This document shows, in pieces, positions 37,101 through 49,100 of a stretch of DNA of 64,000 nt. The position numbers were made by a program, and so were the translations under genes. The stretch spans positions 11,612,001 to 11,676,000 of the forward strand of contig BSBN01001807.1 of assembly GCA_027924645.1 (NCBI GenBank), written 5' to 3'. Position 1 is the first letter of the stretch; every line of letters begins with the position of its first letter. The notes below the pieces were generated by a model that was not told where the DNA came from, searched no databases, and saw only the letters and a program-made list of their open reading frames with translations. The DNA is from Cunninghamia lanceolata (lineage: Eukaryota; Streptophyta; Pinopsida; Cupressales; Cupressaceae).

Positions 37101-40100
37101 CTCAAAGAATCCGATGTATCCTTAAGCTCAAGGGTGAGCTTGTCCACCTCATCTTCTTTTCTTCTCAAAGCATCTGAGTATATCTTTCCAAGATTGAGGA
37201 GATGATCTCTATCTGCAAGCAAGTGTAGGTAGTTGGACTTTACTTCCATCAAGACCTCCTTGAGTTTGTGCAAGGCAGGAAGAGATAGATCTCCTTCAAA
37301 GCCTTCATGTTTCCCTAGAACCTTCCAGCACAAACCTGCCATCGTCTTATGAACATGGTCAAAAAGAGTTAGAGCTGCCACAATCATACCTTTATTTACC
37401 CTTAGTTGACCTTTCAAATGGTGTGGCTTATGAGACCCAACACTTCCAAGCAAAATTTCTAATTGGTCATCATGATCATGCCTCTCCAAATCAGCTTCCT
37501 TCATGACAACTTTTTCATAATCACCATGCTCAAACAAAGGATCACCATCAAAATAGTGAGTAGAATCTTCTACATCATGATCTTTCTCAATGGTTGGCCT
37601 AGAAAGTGAATGTAAAACTATGACCTCCTTAACCACCAAGGGATCCTTCAATTCTTGCCAATCTAAATCAACCTTAGCAACATCTCTTTGTTCACTACAT
37701 AACAATATTTCTGGATTGCTCTCAAATGTATGAACAATATTCACCTCAAAAGCATCCAAACCACAATTTGATTTCTTGCCAACATGATGTAAAGGTGATG
37801 AAGCAATGCTAGGCTCAACCAACGGAACGCCAAAAGAACTCATACCTTCATGTAGCTGATCCAACATTGTAGATTTGGCAAACTTTGTGGTGGCATATCC
37901 TCCAACTATGTGGTCATCATGAAGTCTTAGATGTTTGCCACTTGCAACATGTGATGCTTCTACGCCCATATCCTCATAATCACAACAAGTAACTCTTCTT
38001 CCTTTTCAGTGACGGTATCTCCTTCAACCTTGTAGTCATCTTGAGGTCTCAAGTGTTCTTTGCTTGTAGCTCCGATAGGTGATTCTCCTTCTAAGTGTAG
38101 TGCGGCAAATTGTATCGCATCCTTTACCACCATGGGGCTCAATGTGAAGTAGTTGTCTCTTATTTCCACTATATCCTTGGGCTTTTCCAAGTCCGGGTTC
38201 GCCGCTTGAGGTCTATCTTCTATAATGCTTGGCTGATCCATGATGTGAAAGTTATCATTATCCCCCTGATAGCCATAGTCGCTCCCGTCTGACTCCATGT
38301 ATCGAGATAGGAACAACTCTATGCTTCTCTTACTTCTTTCAATCTCTCCTAGAAGTTCCCTTGTGTCATCCATGATAGCTTGTAGACCCGCAGGCTAGCC
38401 AGATCAAGGCTCTGATACCACTGTAATATCCCAAAATGGGATATTTTGGACAATTTTGGATTTATGGACTTTCCAAAATATTAAACTTTGGATTTCTGCT
38501 TAAACCCTAAATTCTGAATTTTCTGAACTTAAAATCAGACAAAATACAATGAAATAGACCTCCGGAATGATGGCAAATGACCTTCAATGGATGCTGCTCC
38601 AATTAGGGCATGCAACCCTAACCCTAGCCTCTTCAAGCTCCAAGGAAATCTGCACCAAACTAGTGTGCTCAGGTCTGCTCTGTTTGCTGCTCCAAGAAAT
38701 GACAACAAAGTCACCACAGAAGCCAACAAACCAACTCAAAATGATCCTCCAATGATGGTGCTCCAAGTAGGGTTGAAACCCTAAGCAAGATGACAAAATT
38801 CCACCAAAGGAATCTTCTTCAACAATGGCAAATTCAGGTCTGCACTTCTGCTGTTCCAAATCTGCAACCCTAATTATGCACAAATGCCTCCAAATCGCCT
38901 AAAAAATGCAAACAACCTTCCTCCAAGGGTAGCACTTCAAATCTAAGGTAAACCCTAGTCAACGATGATCAATCCATGCCAAAAAAGGAAGCCTCCAAGT
39001 GATCTCCAAATCTGATTTGCAATCTGCTCCTCTTTTTCACAAAATACCAATGAAGTGCAAGTGAACTCCCGTCATGGAATCCTCCAAAGAAAGAGCTAGG
39101 GTTTCGTCCAACTCCTCCTAGGAAACTCAAGGTTTTCGTCATAAGTTCCTTATGCAAAGAGATAAACTCCAAATGAATGAATGAATGCTGAATGATGATG
39201 TGAAATGCCACAAAAAACCTTATATTTATACATGTTTTTACTCTCCATCAAGGGCAGGATAATATTATTTTACCATATTTATTTCCTTCAAGGCCGACCT
39301 CCTCAAGCATTATTGGCGCCCAAATAGATTTTGGCCGAACTACCTTCCACTAGGCTGAACCTGCAAGGTGACTCTTCATTTTCTCGCCCAATTTCAAAGA
39401 TCTGAATTTAATTTCTTTTCTCTTTCTTCTCCCAAGTCATCCTTCTCAAGGGCTCAAATATATTATTTCATTATCTTCAACTTAATCTTCCTCAAAGCAC
39501 CAACATAAGATATGAAATGATGTCAAATTAACCTTCACCAAAATATCCTTCAAAGACCAATAACTCCATGGCCAAATCAAGTGACATGGGACCACCAAGT
39601 CTCCCATACAAAATAATTTTCACACCAAATACCATCCCTAGACGATTCGCTCCATAGGAGGACAAATTATTTCACCCAAGGAAAATACATAATAATTAGT
39701 AGAAAAATATAATAATGCATTTCCCAAACTCCATGTGTCCAACAAAAATCCCTAAGTGTGAAAATTGTCTCTCGAGCCTTCCTCTGTGATCACTCTGAAA
39801 ATGAGGACATTACAGACATGCATTATATTGCTCTTTTGGTCTAAAATTAATAGAAAAAACTACCTATGATTCTCTAAATTTAGTAGATTGCATGTTATTT
39901 AAGTTTATTTTATTAAATTTGTTTTTTCAATATGCCAAGTTTTTGCTGAGCCTCAAGTCCAAGTTAAAATTTTGGTCTATCAAGTCTAATTTTTTAGCTA
40001 TGATAGTGCTTTTTGTATGTATGTTGTTAGTGCAAGAATATCATTGAACCTATCTGTTGTGACCTAATCACACATCGCCCCATTGCAAATGGGGACCCCC

Positions 40101-43100
40101 CTTTTTTTTGAGCTCTGATGCTTTGCATGAAGTTTTGATGATGTCTTTAGTTTATTGCATGATGCAGTCAGTGGTGTTTGAGTCCTGTAGTCCCTTGATG
40201 ACCTGATCCTGATGTTTGAGATCCTGAAAATGACTAAATCTGGTATCCTGATCCTGAAGATCCTGAAAATTGGCTAAGTCTGAAATCTGGTGGATCCTCA
40301 AAAATCTAGAATCTGCATGTTAAATCCAGTGGATCTGAGACCTATCTCAAACATCCTGAAAGGTATATTGAAAAATATTTAAAGTATAAGAAATTCAATC
40401 TCTCAACTTATACTTTAAATATATTACCGTCAACTTATACTTAAATATATTTTTCAATATACCTGTCCTCGGAGACTTCCAGTTTTGGGCGCAAATTTGC
40501 TCTAGTACTTAGGCGCAATTTTCCCACTTGCAGATACCCAAACCAGCGCCTTAGGTTGAGACTCATATGTGCGCCTAGGGGAGAACACACTTCCAACCTC
40601 TCCTAGATAGGCACCTTGATTGAAATTGGCATAAAAACCTTAAACATCAAAGAATTCAACAAAGGAATGATCCAGGAGTGTTAGGCGCCTTTTTCATGTT
40701 CAAATGATCATCAGATAGCGCCTTGAGTTGAAGTGAATGATCTTAGGCACCCATTCCTTGTTGCTCCTGCCATTTTTGGGCGCCTTGGTGTGGGATGAAG
40801 TTTAAATCGAGGATAGATGGCGCCTTAATGAGGAATGTGAAGTTGAAGGAGAAGTATCAAGTTACAAGTGTTAGGCGCCCTTCTTGATCCCTTGACATCC
40901 AGATCAACGCCTAATTTGGAGAAGATATTCACTTAAGTTTAGGTGCATTTCCTTGCCTATTTCTCCTAGTTTTAGCGCCTTAGCATGAAGGGAGTTTCTA
41001 AGTCATGGAAGATGGCGCCAAAAGGGAAATCAATTTGAATTCATAAGTCTGTGCCTTGGAAGAAGTCCTTAGGAACGTCTATAATCTTTTGAACATATAA
41101 AAGTGAAAGAAACACTTATTACAACCTTAGGCGCAAATTCATGCCCAAGAAGACCTTAGAGTGCGCCTAGTAATCAAGGAGGTTTGGAATCATCAAGCTT
41201 AGGCACCCAAAGGCAAGGATGTCCCTTAAGAGTTTAAGTATAAGGTAAAACCCTTGAACATCAAAAAGTTAGTCTCAATGAAGTCAAGGCGCCCTTTCTA
41301 GTCTATATCACCTCATTTTGAGTGCCTTGGAAACTAAGTTCTTATAAAGGTGAACTTGGGCGCCTAGTAAGGTGGGTTGGACTCCACATGTATCATGATG
41401 ACTTGGAATCACAAAACCTTGAAATGAACACCTATTTGACCTTAGGCGCCATTTCCTACTCAGAGCATCACACATTGGCGCCTAGGCATGAGGAAGCCTA
41501 AGACTATGTAATTTGATGTTGATCCAAATAAAAAATCAACTATCTTAAGTTAGGCGCCTTCATTGAAAAGTTGCCAAGAGACCTCAAGAAGTGAAAATTT
41601 CACAAGGAAAACACAAAGTAAGTTTAGGCGCCCCTCATGCATACAATCACCAATTTTGGCGCCTTACATAGGAGGTCTTGAGCATCATAAACCTTGGTGT
41701 GACTTTCAACTTGTAGAGCCTTAAACATGCGCCTATAAGGTAAAATGTTATGAACCCTAGTTCTAGCGCCCAAGAGTAAACTTCTTAAACATTCAAACAT
41801 TGAGCAAAATCACCAAGTTTGTCTAGGCCCAATTCCTTGCTATTTTAGACATTTTTGGCGCCTAGCATGTAGGTGATGAGAATACCTCTTGAGAGATTGA
41901 ATAAATGAACATAAGTATTTTGAAGACTAAGAAGCTAGCTAAGTGTACCTAGGCGCCTTTGCTTGTCACTCCTACCTCATATGAGCGCCTAGATTGAAAT
42001 TGCATCAAAGACATCTTTGAAGTGAGTGCCCTGAGGAGAGAAGTCATTTTAAGCCATTACAATTGTTTGAAATCATTTTAAGTCATGAATGTGGGACTAA
42101 CTTGTGTTAGGCGCTCTTTCCTCCTCTTTTCACCTGTATATGTGCCTAAGTTTGAAGTGGGATTATTACATGTTTAAAGTGATTTTTGTGTTACAAAGTG
42201 ATTAATATTGTTTTCTGTTGTCTTATAGGAACATCAATCAAGCTAAGGAGTTGTTCAAGGAATCACCTTCAAGCAAGGAGTAAGGAGTCATCTTCAAAGA
42301 AGAGTTATCATGTAGCTGCTCTTTAAAGATCCTCAAGTTCCACAGGCTTCATCTCTTACATTATGTTTGAGGATACTTCATCCATCCAAGCTTCGAGTCA
42401 AGTTCTTACAATCTTGAACTCCCTTTGAGAGGTCATCTACTCCACATCCAAAGAAGGTGTCATCATGCTATTCATGTTTGGAGGAATTTCAAGATTATCT
42501 CACTTCTTCATCAATGGCATCATGTTCGAAGATACTTCATCTATTTAACTTCAAGTTCCATTCAACCTTCAAGTCCAAGAGAGATCTTCTACTCTTACAT
42601 GAATGAAGCATCATCATCTACTCTTCATGAAGATGCATCGAAGAAGATCAACATCAACCTACTTGTAAGAAGGAACATCACAGAGTTAGTCAAATGAAGC
42701 AACATGTATCATACTTATCCAGTCAACAAGGCAAGATCAACAAGATACATCTCAAGTGTTCATCATCAAAAGCAATTACATTCACAAGTATGCTGAGGTG
42801 GCAACTATGTGGAAGATGCTTTAAATGATTTCATCTTATCCTTATCTTCTTGGAAAACGTGCCTTCATTGCCTATCATATGTACTAAAAATAGCAAGTTG
42901 TTGTAACTACCTGTTGAGGTGGCATGATCTGAGCCCTTGGCTACATGAAATGATCTAAGCCATTCATTGTATTTCTGGTCCTCTATATAAAGGCCTTGTT
43001 GCCTCATTTTTAAAATTATTAGAGAGTAGTTCAATTTGTAGACAAGTAGGAGTAGAATAGAAGAGACTCTCGAAATTCTCTGAGACCTGACTTGAAGTTG

Positions 43101-46100
43101 TTGTAAATATTTCTCAAGATTAATGCAAAGACATTGGATCATTATTTGGTGTTAAGTGTTGTCTTGTGGAGTTACATGGTTTCTTGTATTTCGATAAAAT
43201 GGAGAGATGTTTCAAGTAGATTAGAAGCTCTTTGTTGTAATGCATGTTTGTGTTGGATATTTGATCAACTCCTAGCCCATGCTTTTAACATTCATCACCG
43301 GTGAAGTGTTGTGTAAAGCTAGTTTGAGCTTTATCATTTGCTAAAGTTCGATTGTGGATGCTTGTTTGAGCTGCACTGTTCAAAGGGTGCTTATATGAGC
43401 CTTCATGATTTGAAAACATTTCGCTATCCTTAGGAGATTGCACCAACTCCATGTAGTTGTAGGCATCCTTGGCGAAGTGGAGTTAGGTTTATCAAGGAGT
43501 TTGTCTATTCAAGCATCATCATTCCTTCATTGACCTTAGATTAACTTTTCTGAACCTTTATCTTTTTACTTTTCTTTATCATTGAAGTCTTGTATATATG
43601 TCATCCACACTGAAAGAGAAATAAGCTAAGTGAAATAGAAGTCTAATGTAAGTCCCTTTGTGATTATCAGCAAGATCACATGTAATCACTGAGTTAACCC
43701 ATCATGAATCATAAAAGGAACCTTGGAGTTACTTCACTGGATCACATAGTTCAGCCTTTGAAGAGCTTTATTCAAGAGAGAGTGGGATACTCTAGTGTTT
43801 TACTCTATTGTTGACCTGTCTAAAAACAATCATCAACACTATCGATGAACATGTTGGATGTGTTGTAGAAAGTTCTATATCTTGTCCACTTCTTTCTCTT
43901 GTTGGTGCTACAAAATGCCTATTGTGTACAATAGGAAATTTCAAAGGGGGCAACTAGCTAGAACCATGTTTGAAATGGATATTGCCCTATAGAATTTTAT
44001 AGAGCTTTGTAATAGGCATACCACATGAATGGAAAATCTCATCCTAGGTGTGCAAATATGTACTATTGTACATACACATTAAATGGACAAATGTGTAATC
44101 GATTACTTTTGTTTGCCAATCGGCCAAAAGATGGAATGTTGTAGATTGGTCCAATTGAGTACCCAATATATCCCACCAAGCATGCCTAAAATGATTAACA
44201 ATCCTTGGGTTGTGGTCAACGACAATGAATGAAGTTTCAAATGAACCCAAACACTATTAAAGAAGAGATTTTTTGAGCTTGATGAATTGATGCTTTTCTT
44301 GCATGGAATCTTGACAACCATCTTCAAAAATCTATCTATTATGAATTTATGAGAAATATGGTGTTTTCTTGGCACTTTTTCATAGGAAAGATAGAAAAGA
44401 AATCCATGTTGATCCCAAAACCTATATCAGACCAACAATTATGCCTACAACCCAAGTTTTTTGTTGACGGTTTTGGTGATGCAACTCAAAATGTATGGCT
44501 TGATATGGTGCTCTATGTCATTGTGTGTATGAGGCAAAAATAAATTCCTTTTGAGCACAAACAAGGTCTTTCTTACTTTGTGTCGTATTGCCTTGGAATA
44601 TTGTGCCTCCTAGTCATGAGTCATTGGCAAAATGCAAAGGCATTGAAGATTGTAGAGAAGTTGGTTGAACGAGTAGGATTATGAACATGGTCATGTTGCA
44701 CAAGAGTGTTATAATCTTGTGTGAAGCCTTTATTTGTTGAGTAGAGGGAAACCTAGTATGAGAAGTTGTCAACTCTCATGTCAAGCATTGTAATGAGTGC
44801 TTGGATTGGAGGACAACTAAGAAAATTTGTGGCCTTGTTGTCTTTTCCTTTCCTATGTTTAGTGATTAAATGGAACTTCTACTAGTATTCCATTCACTTT
44901 AGATGGCATGTGTCTTCTAGTTTGTTCTTTATATGTATAAACTGGATTGGCTTACGATCAAAGTAAATAAAGTTATCTTTCCCCTAGAATTTAGTGTTGT
45001 ATTTGTTTGATAGATTGCACTATGGTGTACACTTCTTTCTCATAGATGGAGTAGTATTACACCATATCATTAAATGTTTTTTGAGTAATACTATGCTAGA
45101 TGTCCATGTCGATTGAGTACTATGTTGAGTACATAGTTTGATGCATTGATCTCAATATCAAATGGTAGTGCACTGTCTAGCATGGCCAATATTGACATGA
45201 TGCAAATGCATTTGTTAAGTTCCTCAAGGGAACATTGTCGAGAAAAAGTCCAATGAGACACAATTTCAAGGCACATGTGATCTAATATAGAAGTCATGAA
45301 ATGTATGAGAATATAAGGACAAACATGTGATAGAAGTTTGTAATTCTAAGAAAAACGTTGAGCTCTCTGAGGTTGTGTAGAGTTGGCCAATCTTGCATTA
45401 TTTTGATCTTCTCTGGATCTACTCATAGGATTGTATAGTTAATTATCTATGTTCCCCAAGGACGTGTCCCCTACCCAAAATGACCCAGTCCCCCATTGGG
45501 GATGTGGGGATGGGTAGGAAATGTCCCCCTCCAGTCCCCCTTTTTTTTGAAAAAATAGGGAACGTCTTTGGTACGAAAAAAATTAGGGGATGCCGAGGTA
45601 CATCAAGGGATGATTACAAGATGGCCAAGGATGTCCCTGATCGTCCTAGGGATGGCCAGCCATCCCTTAATGTTCCTAGGCATGTTTTTAGTCATTTATA
45701 AAAATATAAAAATTTGAAAAAAAAGGATGGGGGGCTGACAAGGTTTGTGTGGTTTCAAAGGTTTTAATTTAGGCCTAGTGGTGGGGGCTCCGCCCCTTAA
45801 CCCCACCTTATATCATGACAAGGAGCCCACAAGGGGCATTGCCCCTCAACTCCTATGAGTGCCACTACCCCTCAACCCTGCTTACAACTTTATATAGTCA
45901 ATGAAGAGGAATAGGATTACCTCTTGAAATTGGAGGAGTTGGTGGTTGTGCATGGTGCCTTGCAACAACATATTTTCTATGCTTTTGCCATTTTATAGTT
46001 GAAAATTGCAGCCTTTGGCCATTTTGTTGTAATTTTTATATAATATATATGCACATTGTCAATGAAAGCAATTAAATTCTATTAATTTGTTTGCCACTGC

Positions 46101-49100
46101 TCATGTGAAAAGTTGAAAACTCAATTCAAGCCTAATGTTATTGTTATGTATTTAGTTTTAAGGTTCTATAATGTCTATGATGAATGCCTTATCAAGGTTA
46201 TCATATAAATATTTGAAATTTCCTTATATTTTTCCTTATTTTTTAATAGTCGTCCCCTACCATCCCCTAAAAAGTGGCAAAAAAAACCTCGTCCTAAAAG
46301 CCTATCCCCCCATCCCTTGCCATCCTCATCCCGAAAACTTGGGGGAGCATAGTTAATTATGCATCCCATATACCAAATTTGTACAATGTTGAATGTACAC
46401 TTTCTTAAGTTGGTTTGTAACTAGTGATAGTGCAATGTGTCTAGTAGACACGCAACATCCTTAACATGCTCCTCCCAAGCTTGTTGCAGATGTGAATATC
46501 ATCCAAGTAGACAATTACAAAGGTGTTGATGAAAGGCTCAAGGATGTTTCCTCTCAAGTACATGAATGTTGATGGTGCATTGGTCAAACTAAAAGGCGTA
46601 ATAAACCACTTATTTAATCCTACTTTTGTCCTTAAATATGTCTTCCAAACATCTTCATTATGATAGGATCCTGATAATTATTAAACTTCAAACCAGTTTT
46701 TATGAAGCATTATGCACCTTAAGTAGATCTAATATGCAATAATGGATATTGATTCTTCATAGGTATTTAATCAATCACACAATAGCCAAAGAAATAGGTG
46801 TTGTGCACCATCTTTCTTTGGAGTAATAACTATTGGACTTCCATAAGGTGAAGATGTTGGCCTAATCTTTTCCTGATTGATGAGATTTTAATCTAGCACC
46901 AAATGTTTTGATTATGCTAAAAGAATTTGTGTTATAGTAGGTTGTTGAAAAGTGGGGATCTTGGAACCAACTTTATGTGATGCTCTATTACATAGTGTTT
47001 TGAGGTGTATTATTGATCTCTTTAAGGAAATTCCCATTTTATTTAAGTCAATGATTGAGTTGCTACTATTACTATGATGTGTTTCTAGACACTTGTTGCA
47101 CTACCAATACATGCTTACTCTATTGGTCAATTGTCTAGGCAAACCATGTGCAACATAAAATTTTCTGCATGAGACCCAAGATTTCAACATTAGTTGGCTA
47201 ATCCAAAGTTACTTTGGTCTTCTAAAGGGATTCTAGGATGTTGAAGATGAAGTCATTGCCTTTGATAGTACAAATTTGTGGCTTAGCTCAATATATACCA
47301 TCATGGTCATGAACATACATATTGGCTTGTGAGGAGGATGTCACATACCTCTAATGGGCTATGCCACAAATAATTGTATTGTAGACGTGCTTGATTCCAT
47401 ACTTGATTGTGCATTACCACTTGACTTGGATACATTACCATGTTGCAACCAACTAAAATAGGATGAGGGTTTGCTTTAGTCGGAAGTCCTATGCGCTTGA
47501 CTAAATCTTGCACATTGCTTTTCTTTCGGTTCCCATTCTCAATGATGATATAAAGGGACTGACCTTTAAAGCAACATTTGATGTGGAAGAGGCACTTTCT
47601 TTCTTCAAAGGTATTAGTGCTTCAACAAGTAGTCTCTAGATCAACATATTCTACCGGCACAAGCCCTAATGTAGACTGTACAATCAAGGACTATTATGTG
47701 TGACATTTTGAACCATTGTTGATGCTTGTGTTCTTTTGGTGACACCATTTTCTCCCTTGTTACCTCATGCCTTTTCTAATGTGCTAGAGTGATGGAGCCT
47801 ATTTTTATGCCAATGATGATTGTTCTCCTTGGCAAAGAGTCTTTCAATTTGGCGCTGGAGAATTTTGTTTTCCAAGCACATGATAATTCTTCCACATGGC
47901 ATTGAAGGGATAGAAGATGAGGTTTTTCTTCAACTTGGCTTTTGCTTCAACCTTGGAGGCATGTGAATATACTTAACCTAATGTATCAATGGAGAGCAAT
48001 TGAATCTTGGCATGTACATCAAGATACAACCCACTAATATTCTTTAGCACCTTATTTTGCTCCTCTACAATGCCTAGATGAACAAGGTAGTCATGGAGAT
48101 CTTTTGTATGGTATTGCATTGATTGATCCTTGTCCTAGCATAGTTATTGGAACTGCACACACTTGTCCACATAATGATTAAGAGGATAGTACTCTTCATA
48201 TACAACATTAATTAACTTCTAAAATTCAACATGTTGGAAATCATGTTTGTTTTGGGCATTGTAGGATTCCCACCAATGTACAATTGATGTGGACATTCTT
48301 CAACACCACAAAAGTGATTTTGGCACTAGTAAAGCGATTGATAGAGAAGTAGGCCTCAGGTTTCCAAGTCCATTCATACAATGCAACAATTTTGATTTTT
48401 CCTTAAAATAGAAGGATGTCTATATTGATTTGGACCTTGAACAATTCTCAATGTTAGAAAGGTGTGTTGACATTCAAGACGGAATGTTGAGACAAGGTTA
48501 GGGGACCTAACTATGTCATAAGTTCACAAAATTGGGCAAATACTGCAATGCACATCTCCTCGAGAGCATCCTTGGTGAGCTATTGGATATCTAGGGAGGC
48601 ATCATAATACTTACTCTAGAATTAGTCATCTTGCTCTTGTGTTGGCACTCGTTTGGGTATTCTAATACAAAAAGAAGTTGTGTTGTCTTCTTTTGTTGTT
48701 GTCCACAAGTATTGGAAGGCATGAGCAAACTTGTTGCAATATTGATCTAGGGATGCATATCATATCAATTTTGAACAAGACCTAGGATGGTGGTGCAAAG
48801 GACAACCCAATAACTTAGTAAGGAACATGCATTAGGAAGTAGATAGGAAGCCATGACACAATTGAATAGACAAAAGATAGCTTAATAATGCTATCTATTA
48901 AATGAGAACAAATAGATAACATACATATGTGTACAAGAGAAAATAAGAAATCCAGAAGGATGGGAATGAAAAATTTTATGATCAAAGAACTAGGGAGCAA
49001 CATTTCTTAGTCGACTTACCTAACTAGTATGTTTGTGTAGCCCTGCACTTGCATCTATTAATCTTAGAAGGAGGTTACACATAAATGAATATAATAATAG

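Larger units (their letters stand above)
33451..39814 (-). mobile_element. Non-autonomous LTR retrotransposon with an unknown large ORF
   Basis: Two ~1.39-kb LTRs (33451-34842 and 38422-39814) begin TGTAATATCCC and end GACATTACA. They are very similar, with a few indels (for example a gap near 34275 relative to 39257). An initiator-Met PBS on the minus strand next to the right LTR shows the element reads right to left. Flanks AACGT and GACAT could be a 5-bp duplication changed by two transitions. The 3.6-kb interior has no gag, RT, RNase H or integrase motif. Confidence 0.9.
40055..43838 (+). mobile_element. Solo LTR, 3.8 kb
   Basis: Begins TGTTGTGACC and ends AATCATCAACA. It is flanked by an exact 5-bp duplication CTATC (40050-40054, 43839-43843) with no PBS, polypurine tract or second copy, as expected after LTR-LTR recombination. 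A plus-strand TATA box (CTCTATATAAAGG) at 42981-42993 puts U3 at about 2.9 kb and R-U5 at about 0.8 kb. U3 contains a GGCGCC-motif array and a strong inverted repeat. ORFs inside are not supported as genes. Confidence 0.85.

Noticed and set aside
40055..40090. Start of a full-length element rather than a solo LTR
   Set aside because: The opening TGTTGTGACC sequence does not recur before the matching CTATC duplication, and no PBS follows the TATA-bearing unit.
42425..42697. 90-codon ORF inside the 3.8-kb solo LTR
   Set aside because: Lies in U3 upstream of the TATA box, composed of diverged local repeats, no recognisable domain.
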